From assembly GCA_965227535.1 (NCBI GenBank), contig OZ245761.1, positions 4,464,001-4,528,000 on the forward strand: a stretch of 64,000 nucleotides of DNA, read 5' to 3'. Numbering within the stretch: the stretch's first letter is position 1; every line of letters starts with the position of its first letter. Source of the stretch: SZUA-430 sp965227535. Its GTDB lineage: Bacteria; Pseudomonadota; Alphaproteobacteria; Micropepsales; Micropepsaceae. The notes beneath the pieces were generated by a model. That model was not told the DNA's origin, ran no database searches, and was given only the letters and a program-made list of their open reading frames with translations. Position numbers and translations under genes: made by a program. Shown here piece after piece: positions 28,426 to 37,152 of the stretch.

Positions 28426-28481
28426 CCTTTGGGGCCAACAGTGGGAACCTGAGGGCGAATCACCGGGGAAATCCAAGCCGC

Positions 28482-29753
28482 ATGCCGCGCGTGAGTCAGA
28501 TATTGGTGCCCATGGTGGCGCTGCTGGCGGGAATCGTCATCGCGGGCGTGCTCTATCGCGTGGGCGCGACCAACGCGGTCGGCGCGTTCCTGATGGTGGG
28601 CTTTATCACCATCGCCGCCTCCTACTGCGACCTAATCCTCGACCGCTTGGCCGAGCGCGACCGCATCAACAACGCCTTCGATGACATGATCGCGACGCAG
28701 CAGCGCCTGCGCGCCGAAGCCGATGTCGCCCGCCGCGCCATCGTCGAGCTGAAGCTGCACGTCGACGACAAGATCTCCACCCGCAACGACCGCGTGGTGA
28801 CGGAAGTGAAGGTGCTGGAGTCTCTGGTCCGCAATCTCGCCGACGGCATCGCGACCAAGGCATCCGCCTACGCGCCCGATGAAAACGAAATCCAGCTCCG
28901 CCCGTCACGCAAAGGCGCCATCTCGCGCATCGCGGAAGACGCGCCCGACGACGCGATGCTCGAACTCATCCGCCGCTCGCTCGAAGAAAACCGCGTCGAC
29001 GTCTACATGCAGCCGGTGGTCAGCTTGCCGCAACGCCGCGTCCGCTTCTACGAAGCCCTCTCGCGCCTGCGCACCGAAGACGGCACGCTGATCATGCCGT
29101 CGCAATACATCCGCATCGCCGAACCCGCGGGCCTGATGTCCGCCGTCGACAACGTCTTGCTCTTCCGATGCATACAAGTCCTCAGATCGTGGAGCCAGCG
29201 CAGCAAGGATATCGCTGTCTTCTGCAACTTGAGCCACGAAAGCCTCGCCGACGAAGGCTTCTTCAGCCAATTCGTCGAGTTCATGCAGCAGAACAGCGAA
29301 CTGTCGTCGATGCTGATCTTCGAAATCGCCCAATCGACGTTCGCCAAATGCGGCCCGGTCGAAGACGCGAACCTCACCAGCCTCGCTGACCTCGGCTTCA
29401 CCTTCTCGATGGACAAGGTCACGACCCTCGACATCGACTTCGCACTCGCCCGCCAACGCCAGGTGCGCCATTTCAAGGTTCCGACGCGCCTGCTCCTCGG
29501 CGACCCCGCGAAAGCAGGCTCGCGCGTCCACCCGGCCGACCTCAAAGAGCTGCTCGCCCGCTTCGGCCTCAACCTCATCGCCGAACGCGTCGAGCAGGAA
29601 AAAGACGTGGTCGATCTGCTCGACTACAACGTCGACTACGGCCAAGGCTTCCTCTTCGGCGAACCCAAACCCATCCGCGAAGCTTTAGCCGACCAGGGCC
29701 TGCCGCGCTCCGTCGCGCCGACCGTGCCCATGCGTCCAAGAGCTGTCAGTTAG
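28482..29753 (+). CDS. TipF-like protein: membrane helices, coiled coil and degenerate EAL domain
   Basis: 423 residues from ATG 28482 (MPRVSQILVPMVALLAG). Two N-terminal membrane helices (about 6-25 and 31-50), a coiled coil (about 55-115, rich in Glu/Arg/Leu) and an EAL domain (about 155-405). The EAL is degenerate: YEALSRLR keeps the first Glu, FEIAQST has Gln for the metal Glu, and the DDFG metal motif reads SMDKVTTLDID. Hydrolysis of c-di-GMP is therefore unlikely; binding is possible. The layout equals Caulobacter TipF, a c-di-GMP receptor for flagellum placement. Its stop overlaps the convergent winged-helix gene by 4 bp. Confidence 0.8.
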   Translation: MPRVSQILVPMVALLAGIVIAGVLYRVGATNAVGAFLMVGFITIAASYCDLILDRLAERDRINNAFDDMIATQQRLRAEADVARRAIVELKLHVDDKISTRNDRVVTEVKVLESLVRNLADGIATKASAYAPDENEIQLRPSRKGAISRIAEDAPDDAMLELIRRSLEENRVDVYMQPVVSLPQRRVRFYEALSRLRTEDGTLIMPSQYIRIAEPAGLMSAVDNVLLFRCIQVLRSWSQRSKDIAVFCNLSHESLADEGFFSQFVEFMQQNSELSSMLIFEIAQSTFAKCGPVEDANLTSLADLGFTFSMDKVTTLDIDFALARQRQVRHFKVPTRLLLGDPAKAGSRVHPADLKELLARFGLNLIAERVEQEKDVVDLLDYNVDYGQGFLFGEPKPIREALADQGLPRSVAPTVPMRPRAVS

Positions 29754-30208
29754 AACAACAACACCGCTGATAGAGCGCCCAGGCTGGCGAGCGTCACGCC
29801 GGCGAACAACATCAACCTCATTTGTGTTCCGCGCCCGGCCGGCGCCGCGTCAAGCGCATGCACTGGAATTGGAGCCGGAACCGGGGCAGGGACCTCGACC
29901 ACCGCCTCGCACGGCGCAATCAACCGATACCCGCGCTTTGTGATCGTTTCGATATAGGTCGGCGCACGCGCATCGTCGCGGAACGCGCGGCGCAATTGGC
30001 AGACCACCATCGCCACCGAATGATCGCTGACCGCAAGCCGACCCCATACGGCCTCGATCAGCTCATCCTTCTTCACCACTTGCCCCGCATGCGCGCACAG
30101 CAGGACCAGCGTTTCCATCGCGCGCCGTTCCAATTTGTGTTGCACGCCGTCGCCGAACAACATGTCGCTGTCGCTACAAGCGGTGTAAGCGCCAATTCGC
30201 CATTTCAT
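29750..30208 (-). CDS. Tail-anchored OmpR-type winged-helix protein (CadC/ToxR-like without sensor domain)
   Basis: 152 residues from ATG 30208 (MKWRIGAYTACSDSD). The winged-helix domain covers about 5-95: HKLERRAMETLVLLCAHAGQVVKKDELIEAVWG, then VAMVVCQLRRAFRDDARAPTYIETITKRGYRL, matching Trans_reg_C. A Pro/Ala linker and one hydrophobic helix (about 130-150) end the protein after only one or two further residues. CadC-type regulators normally carry a large periplasmic sensor after the helix; it is absent here. It may signal through a partner or the bilayer. Confidence 0.82.
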   Translation of the reverse strand: MKWRIGAYTACSDSDMLFGDGVQHKLERRAMETLVLLCAHAGQVVKKDELIEAVWGRLAVSDHSVAMVVCQLRRAFRDDARAPTYIETITKRGYRLIAPCEAVVEVPAPVPAPIPVHALDAAPAGRGTQMRLMLFAGVTLASLGALSAVLLF

Positions 30209-30537
30209 TGCTGTGGCCCCAAGTCCCAACGTGAAGGTCAGCAAACTTCGCGCCATCAATAAAATGTAAAGTCCGCGAAATCACAACGTTTCCGCGCGTG
30301 TCCTCACGCCGTCGTGACGAACCAATCTCGCCGCGTGATGAATCTGCGCCAGTGGTCGCGAAAACTGGATCGTCGATCGAGAAAGAAGTGGATCGACATC
30401 TGGCCGAACCAAAACACCAAAACTGGCGCGTCCAAGAATTTGAGCAAAACTTGAACGCGAACTGACAACTCCGGGACGACTCCCGCCAAACGCTTAACGC
30501 ACGCTCGCTTTCACTTGGACGGGGGGAATGCGTCGCT

Positions 30538-31176
30538 ATGAGCGAAGCCGGACACACCATAATCAACCATGTCGCCGTGAGCGCACGCGAAAGCGTTGCT
30601 GCGCCGATCGCCGCCTATGTCGGCCTGCAGATGTTCGACAACAACCCGACGGCAATGCTCATCACCCGCAGTCGCGCCATCGACCGCTCGAACGCCGCGG
30701 CGGCTGCGCTGCTTGAGGCGCGCCGCCCGGTCGCGGTAAGCGCGGGCCGCCTTCGTTTTGAAGACACCCGCGCGCAAAGCGCCTTCGAAGCGCTCTCCCG
30801 CGCCGACCAAAACGCCGACGCCCGCCGCACCTATGCCTTCGTGGTGGAAGGCGAGGGCGGGCGCACGTTTATAGCGCAACTCTCGCTGGCCAAGCCTGGC
30901 CCCGATGCGGCGGCCTCCGTGGTGGTCGCGCTCACACCCTTCTCCGGCGCGTCGCAATCGCGGGAAGCCATGCTCTCAGGATTTACGGACCTGACGCCTA
31001 CCGAACGCAACATTTTCGCCGCCTTCGTCGATGGCGACGACATCCAGGCCATCGCGAGCCGAATGGACCGCAGCGTGGAGACGGTGCGCTGGCACGTGCG
31101 CAACCTCTTCACAAAGCTCGGCGTGAATTCGCAAGCCGACCTCGCGCGCCTCGGCGCTCTGCTCCTCCCCATTTAA
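30538..31176 (+). CDS. LuxR-type helix-turn-helix regulator
   Basis: 212 residues. N-terminal 120 residues resemble a PAS-like sensory fold (GLQMFDNNPTAMLITRSRAIDRSNAAAAALLE). The C-terminus is a LuxR DNA-binding domain: DLTPTERNIFAAFVDGDDIQAIASRMDRSVETVRWHVRNLFTKLGV. There is no response-regulator Asp domain and no autoinducer signature. GGGGGGA lies upstream of the ATG. Only 14 bp separate it from the transposase-derived gene downstream, so they are probably one transcript. Confidence 0.86.
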   Translation: MSEAGHTIINHVAVSARESVAAPIAAYVGLQMFDNNPTAMLITRSRAIDRSNAAAAALLEARRPVAVSAGRLRFEDTRAQSAFEALSRADQNADARRTYAFVVEGEGGRTFIAQLSLAKPGPDAAASVVVALTPFSGASQSREAMLSGFTDLTPTERNIFAAFVDGDDIQAIASRMDRSVETVRWHVRNLFTKLGVNSQADLARLGALLLPI

Positions 31177-31190
31177 GCCGGAACCAGCCC

Positions 31191-32297
31191 ATGAGCACCG
31201 CCCGCAATCTCGCCTTCGAACCCGAACTCCTCGATCAGTTGGTCGCCGGCCGCGACGCGCGCGCTGTGTTTGAGCGCAACGGCATCCTGGACAAACTGCG
31301 CATCGCCCTTACCGAACGCTTCCGCGACGCCGAAGAGCCGGTCAAGCCGGTGGGCCTCGACGGCGCCACCACGCGTCTTCAACTGCGCGTTCCCGACTTG
31401 AGCGAGCGCATGATCTCGCTTCACGCCAAAGGCTATCCGCCGGCGGAAATTCAGCGCCGCCTTTCGATGTTCGCGGGCGAGTCCGTCCCGATGTCCGTGA
31501 TCGACGCGCTGCTATCGGACCTGCGTCGCGAAGCGCTCGACTGGCAAAGCCGCGCGCTGGAGCCGAGCTATCCGATCATCGTCTTCGAACGCCTGCGCGT
31601 GAAATGGCGCGACGGCGGTGCCGCGCGCAACCGCGTCTGCCACTTTGCTCTCGGCTTCCAAAGTCATGGCCCGAAGGAAGTGCTCGGCATCTGGTTCGAA
31701 GGCAGTGACGAACGCGGGTTCTGGACCGACGTCCTGGCCGACCTGAAGCAACGCGGCGTCGTCGATGTCCTCTACCTTATCGGCTCAAGCGCACATCTCG
31801 CGGCAGCACGGCCGGCTGCGTTTCCATCCGCCCACACGTTGCCGAACGTCGGCGACTACGTGCGCCAATCCCTCGAACTCGCGATCACCAAAGACCGCTC
31901 GTCGCTCTCGACCGCGCTGCGCGCCATCCACGGCGCCCGCAACGCGCAGGACGCGCTCAGCAATCTCATGCGTTTCGAGACCGACCGCTTCGGCCAAAAA
32001 TATCCGGCTATCGCGCCGCTTTGGCATCGTCACTGGACCGAACTCGCACCCTTCTTCGACGTGCCGCTCGAAATCCGCCGCGTCATGGCCTCAACCTATG
32101 CCGCCGATGCGCTACGCCGCGGCTACGCGCGCACCCTGCGCGGCCACGGCCACATGACCTCCACAGACGATGCGACCGCACTCATGTACTTGGTCGTGCG
32201 CGAGTCTCTTCGCAAATGGCGCCGCCCCCAACGCGAGTGGCACGCCGCAAAAACACAACTCGCAATGCTCTTCCCCGAACGCTTCGTCGCCAACTGA
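31191..32297 (+). CDS. IS256/mutator-type transposase-derived protein with degenerate catalytic triad
   Basis: 368 residues, collinear with IS256-family transposases: LLDQLVAGRDARAVFERNGI, then MISLHAKGYPPAEIQRRL (canonical LYA.G.S..dI), then WQSRALEPSYPIIVFERLRVKWRD (WQ.R.L...YP...LDA..VK.R), GPKEVLGIWFEGSDERGFWTDVLADLKQRGVVDVL, and LAPFFDVPLEIRRV. The DDE residues have changed: the first Asp is E133, the second (DGL) reads G198-S-S, and the third Glu (NAIESLN) reads YAADALR with D306. The frame is intact. No terminal repeats of an IS are evident. Likely domesticated or decaying; it follows a LuxR gene by 14 bp. Confidence 0.85.
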   Translation: MSTARNLAFEPELLDQLVAGRDARAVFERNGILDKLRIALTERFRDAEEPVKPVGLDGATTRLQLRVPDLSERMISLHAKGYPPAEIQRRLSMFAGESVPMSVIDALLSDLRREALDWQSRALEPSYPIIVFERLRVKWRDGGAARNRVCHFALGFQSHGPKEVLGIWFEGSDERGFWTDVLADLKQRGVVDVLYLIGSSAHLAAARPAAFPSAHTLPNVGDYVRQSLELAITKDRSSLSTALRAIHGARNAQDALSNLMRFETDRFGQKYPAIAPLWHRHWTELAPFFDVPLEIRRVMASTYAADALRRGYARTLRGHGHMTSTDDATALMYLVVRESLRKWRRPQREWHAAKTQLAMLFPERFVAN

Positions 32298-32565
32298 CAA
32301 ACGATCCGCACCCAGACGATCATCGAAACGCTAGCAATCTGGCCGCCACACGAGGCGGCCGGATCGCAAACCCGTGAGCGTTGCGCGCCATAGTTGCCCC
32401 CACGCATCACATCCCGCGCGAACAGCATCGTCCCGTCCAGATTCGAACATCCGCCCCTCCAACTGCGGGGGGCGTGCGGATTGCGACGGCGGGATAACAG
32501 CCCACGAGCGCAAAGGGGGGAACACCTTTGCCGGGTGTGTGTACTTTTTCTGAGGGGGCTGCGAA

Positions 32566-35500
32566 GTGAACAGTGAAACAAGAAAAACGCTGAAATCTGC
32601 GTTGATGGCGGGTGCGGCGGTCGCGACGTTCATAAGTGTCGCGCCGGCGAGCGCGCAAGACCAACCGGTCGAAAAAGTCGTCGTGACCGGCTCGCGCATT
32701 CCGCAAAAGGGCCTAACGTCCACGTCGCCCGTTTCGACCATCTCGAACACGGAAGCGAAATTGCAGGGCGCCAACAGCGCTGAAACCCTGCTCAACAACA
32801 TGCCCCAGGTGATCGCGAACCAGGGTTCGGAAGTGTCGAACGGTTCGTCCGGCACCTCGACGCTCGACCTTCGCGGCCTCGGACCTCAGCGCACGCTGGT
32901 CCTCATCAACGGCCGGCGCATGCAGCCCGCCAACATTCTCTCGCCCACGCCCGACTTGAACACAATCCCGATCGCCATGATCGAGCGAGTTGAAGTCCTC
33001 ACCGGCGGCGCGTCGGCCGTGTACGGCGCCGACGCCGTCGCCGGCGTCGTGAACTTCATCTACCGCAAGAACTTCGAAGGCATTGAAGTCGGTGGTCAAT
33101 ACTCGTTCTACGACCACGACAATGACAACGCGAAGATGCGCACGCTGATCGGCAACGCAGGCTTCAAGAACGCCGACAAGCACGTCAACGACGGCCGCAC
33201 CGTGAGCCTCTGGGGCATCATGGGCGCCAACATGGACGACGGACGCGGCAACGTCACAGCCTACCTCCAATATCGCAACGCCGAGGCCCTGCTGCAGGAC
33301 CAGCGCGACGTCTCCGCCTGCTCGTTGAACACCACCGGTACGGCACATGTCTGCGGCGGTTCGTCGAACCGTCCGACCGGCCGCTTCACGCTGGTCGGCG
33401 GCAGCGGCACGCAGTTCACGGTCAACACGCTAGTGCCCGGCACGTTCCGCCCGGCCGCCGGCGCCGCGGACGCGTTCAACTTCGCGCCGCAAAACTATTT
33501 CATCCGCCCCGACGATCGTTACGTCGTCGGCGCGCAAGCGAACTATCAGCTGGCCGATGACCTCGAGGTCTACGCCGAAACGTCGTTCATGAACGACAAG
33601 ACTGTGGCGCAGATCGCGGCATCGGGCTTCTTCGCAGGCTCGGGTCCGTTGGACGGCTCGTATCTCTTGAACTGCAACAACCCGTTCCTGCAAACGGGCG
33701 GCGTCGAGTCGGGCGCCAACGTCACGCCGTTCACCGCGCTGTGTAACGACGCGGCCGCGCCGCTGGGCAGCACCGGAACGGCGACCGTCAACATCGGCCG
33801 CCGCTTCACCGAAAACCCGCTGGGCCGTCAGGACGATTTCGAGTCGACGTCCTACCGCATGGTCGGCGGCTTCCGCGGCCAGATCGAAGATTGGGATTAC
33901 GACGTCTTCGCCCAGTACGGCACGACCTCGACGCCGCGTTCGTACCTGAACGACGCCTCGCGCACGCGCACGCAACGCGCGATCGTCGTCGTCACCGACC
34001 CGCGGCCTCTGTCGCCGACCTTCGGCCAGCCGATCTGTCAATCGGTGCTCGATGGTACGGACTTGAGCTGCGTGCCCGCCAACATCTTCAGCAACGGCGC
34101 ACTCACGATCCCGTCGGTCCAGTACATGAGCGCCACGGGTCTGCAGAAGACGGTGACGGAAGAACAAATCGTCAGCGCCTCGTTGAACGGCGAAATCGGC
34201 GTGACCTCGCCGTGGGCGGCCGACTCGGTCTCGACGGCGTTCGGCGGCGAATACCGCTTCACGTCCTTGAAGCACACCAGTGACGACGTCTTCCAGGCCG
34301 GCGACTTGCTGGGTCAGGGCGGCGCCGTGCCGAACGTCAACGGGCACTACGACGTGTGGGAAGCTTTCGGCGAAGTCCAGATCCCGCTCGTGCAGGACGC
34401 GCCCTTCGCGAAGCTGATCGAGATCAACGGCGGCTACCGCATCTCGGACTACGACAACGCCGGCATCACGCACACGTATAAGTATGCCGGTTCGTGGATG
34501 CCGACCGACGACGTCCGTATCCGCGGTTCGTTCCAGCACGCCGTGCGCGCGCCAAACGTGCTCGAACTCTTCACACCGGCGGCGCAAGGCCTGTTCGCCG
34601 GCGCCGACCCGTGCTCGCTCACCTCGAGCAGCGGTCCGGCGTTCTACAACGCGGCTCAGTGCGCCAACACCGGCCTCAACGCGGCGCAGTACGCGCTCTA
34701 CACGGCGTCGCCCGCCTTTCAGTGTCCGGCGGCGCAATGCTCCGGCACCTTCGGCGGCAACCCGAACCTGAAACCGGAAACGGCCGACACGAAGTCGTTC
34801 GGCATCGTGCTGACGCCCAGCTTCCTGAAGGGCTTCAGCGCGACGGTCGACTACTACGACATCGAGATCAGCGACACGATCCGCGTTATCAACCAGCCCG
34901 TTCTTCTCGGCAACTGCGCGGTGACCGGCAATCCGTTCTCATGCGGTCTCATCCACCGCACGGCGGGTACGGGCACGCTGGCGAACAGCACCACACTGGG
35001 CGCGGGCGTCGACAGCCTCACGCGCAACTCGGGTACTCAAACCGCCAGCGGCGTCGACGTCGAAGTGAACTATCGCCTCGATCTCGACAACGTCGGACTG
35101 GAGGGCGCCGGCGGCCTGAGCTTCGGCCTCATCGGCAGCTACCTCGAATCGTTCGAAACCAACTTCGGCCCGGGCTTCGACACGTTCGACTGTAAGGGCC
35201 AGTTCGGGTTGATTTGCGGCAACCCCGCGCCGGAGTGGAAGCACCGCTTGCGCACGACGTGGCAATCGCCGTGGGATCTCGATCTCTCGATCGCATGGCG
35301 TCACATGGGCGAGGCGTTCTTGGACGTCAACCAGGGCAACGATGCGACGTACCGCTTGCTCTGCAACGGCGCTTGCGGCGACTTGATCGACAATCGTGTG
35401 AAGTCGTTCGACTACATGGACCTGTCGTTCAACTGGACCGTGTCCGACAACATCAGCTTCCAGGGCGGCGTGAACAACGTGCTGGACCGCGACCCGCCGG

Positions 35501-35619
35501 TGTTCGACTCGAACGTCTTCGGCGTCTCGGCTCCGCCGTTCGGCAACGGCAACACTTTCCCGGTCATCTACGACTCACTCGGCCGCGAAGTGTTCTTGAC
35601 GATGACGTCGCGCTTCTAA
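32566..35619 (+). CDS. TonB-dependent outer-membrane receptor
   Basis: 1017 residues from a GTG with GAGGGG upstream. Signal peptide (about 1-31, ending PASAQDQ), a TonB-box-like VEKVVVTGSRIP, plug domain about 45-170 (LDLRGLGPQRTLVLINGRRM, ERVEVLTGGASAVYGADAVAGVVNFI), then the beta-barrel ending in Phe (REVFLTMTSRF), required by the Bam machine. There are many Cys-Pro loops. Similar receptors take up siderophores, oligosaccharides or other large ligands; nothing here tells which. It is monocistronic, with a terminator-like hairpin just after. The 268-bp upstream gap holds a GGCCGCC-ACACGA-GGCGGCC hairpin at 32341-32360. Confidence 0.95.
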   Translation: MNSETRKTLKSALMAGAAVATFISVAPASAQDQPVEKVVVTGSRIPQKGLTSTSPVSTISNTEAKLQGANSAETLLNNMPQVIANQGSEVSNGSSGTSTLDLRGLGPQRTLVLINGRRMQPANILSPTPDLNTIPIAMIERVEVLTGGASAVYGADAVAGVVNFIYRKNFEGIEVGGQYSFYDHDNDNAKMRTLIGNAGFKNADKHVNDGRTVSLWGIMGANMDDGRGNVTAYLQYRNAEALLQDQRDVSACSLNTTGTAHVCGGSSNRPTGRFTLVGGSGTQFTVNTLVPGTFRPAAGAADAFNFAPQNYFIRPDDRYVVGAQANYQLADDLEVYAETSFMNDKTVAQIAASGFFAGSGPLDGSYLLNCNNPFLQTGGVESGANVTPFTALCNDAAAPLGSTGTATVNIGRRFTENPLGRQDDFESTSYRMVGGFRGQIEDWDYDVFAQYGTTSTPRSYLNDASRTRTQRAIVVVTDPRPLSPTFGQPICQSVLDGTDLSCVPANIFSNGALTIPSVQYMSATGLQKTVTEEQIVSASLNGEIGVTSPWAADSVSTAFGGEYRFTSLKHTSDDVFQAGDLLGQGGAVPNVNGHYDVWEAFGEVQIPLVQDAPFAKLIEINGGYRISDYDNAGITHTYKYAGSWMPTDDVRIRGSFQHAVRAPNVLELFTPAAQGLFAGADPCSLTSSSGPAFYNAAQCANTGLNAAQYALYTASPAFQCPAAQCSGTFGGNPNLKPETADTKSFGIVLTPSFLKGFSATVDYYDIEISDTIRVINQPVLLGNCAVTGNPFSCGLIHRTAGTGTLANSTTLGAGVDSLTRNSGTQTASGVDVEVNYRLDLDNVGLEGAGGLSFGLIGSYLESFETNFGPGFDTFDCKGQFGLICGNPAPEWKHRLRTTWQSPWDLDLSIAWRHMGEAFLDVNQGNDATYRLLCNGACGDLIDNRVKSFDYMDLSFNWTVSDNISFQGGVNNVLDRDPPVFDSNVFGVSAPPFGNGNTFPVIYDSLGREVFLTMTSRF

Positions 35620-35642
35620 GAGCACACGACGACAGCGCAGCG

Positions 35643-35674
35643 ACGGCGGCCCCCAATGGCCGCCGTTCGCATTT
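35643..35674 (+). terminator. Terminator-like hairpin after the TonB receptor gene
   Basis: A 9-bp stem ACGGCGGCC / GGCCGCCGT with a 6-base loop, followed by TTCGCATTT. It begins 24 bp after the stop. The T-tract is imperfect. Confidence 0.65.
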
Positions 35675-35770
35675 GAAAGCCCAAGTGGTGCGTGCGGCGC
35701 GTTGCAAACTGGATATGGCCAGCGCACGGAACCTCTGCGACTCTGATCGCTTGAACGGGAGAGATGTGGC

Positions 35771-36055
35771 ATGCGCAAACCGACACCGCGTTCGTTCGCC
35801 GCGTTCCTGGCGCTGTCTGTCCTCATCTCGGCACCGGCTCGAGCCGACGACCCGCAACCACCGCCGCAGGCGCCAGCGTCGGATGATCGCCAGCGGGCGC
35901 CCGAAGCGGCAACGCCGCCGTCCGGTTCGCCTGATGAGGTGGTCTGCAAAGTGCGCTCCGAACCGGCGATCGGCTCGAAGATCAACAGGCGCCTCAAAAT
36001 CTGCCGCCCGCGCCGTGATTGGGAAGAGGAGACGCGCACGGTCAGGGCACGATGA
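35771..36055 (+). CDS. Small secreted protein, unknown function
   Basis: 94 residues. A signal peptide (about 1-25, ending APARADDP) is followed by a Pro/Ala linker and a conserved-looking tail EVVCKVRSEPAIGSKINRRLKICRPRRDW. The pattern C...(T/I)GS(R/K)...C..R.WE occurs in many short alphaproteobacterial exported proteins, often in multiple copies per genome. The two Cys probably pair. It overlaps the following tiny ORF by 4 bp. Confidence 0.65.
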   Translation: MRKPTPRSFAAFLALSVLISAPARADDPQPPPQAPASDDRQRAPEAATPPSGSPDEVVCKVRSEPAIGSKINRRLKICRPRRDWEEETRTVRAR

Positions 36056-36144
36056 GCCAGATCCAAAAGTCCAACGGCGGTCAAAGCAATATTCTGCCGA
36101 TGGGCCCGGCCGGCCGGGGTAACGGCGGCCGCGGCGGGAACTGA
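36052..36144 (+). CDS. Possible microprotein (30 residues), coupled to the upstream secreted protein
   Basis: The ATG at 36052 overlaps the previous stop as ATGA and the frame runs 30 codons to TGA at 36142. The peptide MSQIQKSNGGQSNILPMGPA continues with a Gly/Arg/Asn-rich end. The stop-start overlap suggests coupled translation. Short and low complexity, so it may be chance. Confidence 0.35.
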   Translation: MSQIQKSNGGQSNILPMGPAGRGNGGRGGN

Positions 36145-36192
36145 CAGGCCTGCATTGACGCAAAGGCCGCGATCTGTCACTTCGCGCGGCCC

Positions 36193-37062
36193 ATGTCCGC
36201 GCCAAAAGTCATCGTCGGCCTGTCCGAGCTCGCGCCCCGCTTCGACGCGCTGCTCTGCGACGTCTGGGGCGTCATCCATAACGGCCGCGAAGCCTTCCCC
36301 GGCGTTGTCGAGTGCCTGAGGACGTACCGCAAGCAGGGCGTGGTGCTTCTGCTCTCCAACGCCCCGCGCCCCTCGCCGCCGATCCGCGAGCAGCTCGCAT
36401 GCTTCGGCGTCGGCTCGGATGCCTACGACACGATCGTGACCTCGGGCGACCTCACGCGCAAACTGCTCGCCGAAAAATCCGCCCACGGAACATTCAAGCT
36501 CCACCACGTCGGCCCCGACCGCGACCTGCCGCTGTTCGATGATCTCGACGTTGTCCGCGTGCCGCTCGCCGACGCGCAAGCCATCGTCTGCACCGGCCCC
36601 TTCGACGACAACAAAGAAGGCCCCGACGACTACCGCGAGTACTGGAAGCCCGCCCTCGCACGCCGTCTGCCGTTCTACTGCGCAAACCCGGACCTCGTCG
36701 TCCAACGCGGCGATCAAATGATCTACTGCGCCGGTGCTCTCGCCCAAGACTACGAACGCCAAGGCGGCAAGGTCGTCTACCTCGGCAAACCCCATGCCCC
36801 CGTCTACGACTTCGTCGAAGCGCGCCTCAAAGAACTCGCCCGCCCCGTCCCCCGCGCGAAATGGCTCGCCATCGGCGACGGCCTGAAAACGGACATCAAA
36901 GGTGCCACCGACGCAGGCCTCGCAGCCCTCCTCATCACCGGCGGCATCCACGAACCCGAACTCTCCGACGCCGCGCACCAGCCTGATCCCGCAAAGATTG
37001 CAGCCGTACTGAACGCCGGCGCCCTCAAGGCAACCGCCGCGATGCGCCGCTTGGTGTGGTGA
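36193..37062 (+). CDS. HAD-superfamily class IIA hydrolase, TIGR01459 type
   Basis: 289 residues. HAD motif I reads LLCDVWGVIHNGREAFPG, with the nucleophilic Asp in DVWG. Motif II is VLLLSNAPRP, and motif III/IV region LGKPHAPVYDFVEARL and AIGDGLKTDIKGATDAGL. The cap between motifs II and III is of the NagD/IIA type. This alphaproteobacterial family is distinct from NagD; the substrate is probably a small phosphate ester but undefined. The ATG at 36193 starts close to the domain. Confidence 0.92.
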   Translation: MSAPKVIVGLSELAPRFDALLCDVWGVIHNGREAFPGVVECLRTYRKQGVVLLLSNAPRPSPPIREQLACFGVGSDAYDTIVTSGDLTRKLLAEKSAHGTFKLHHVGPDRDLPLFDDLDVVRVPLADAQAIVCTGPFDDNKEGPDDYREYWKPALARRLPFYCANPDLVVQRGDQMIYCAGALAQDYERQGGKVVYLGKPHAPVYDFVEARLKELARPVPRAKWLAIGDGLKTDIKGATDAGLAALLITGGIHEPELSDAAHQPDPAKIAAVLNAGALKATAAMRRLVW

Positions 37063-37152
37063 GGACAAGCCGCTTCAGCCGCTTGTGAGGCCGTGCGCGC
37101 GTCGATAGATTGCCTTCGACCCACCCATTTGAATGGCATGAAAGGGACCGGC

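Noticed and set aside
32338..32362. Terminator after the transposase-derived gene
   Set aside because: The GGCCGCC-ACACGA-GGCGGCC hairpin is real but no T-tract follows on the plus strand; left as an unassigned hairpin.
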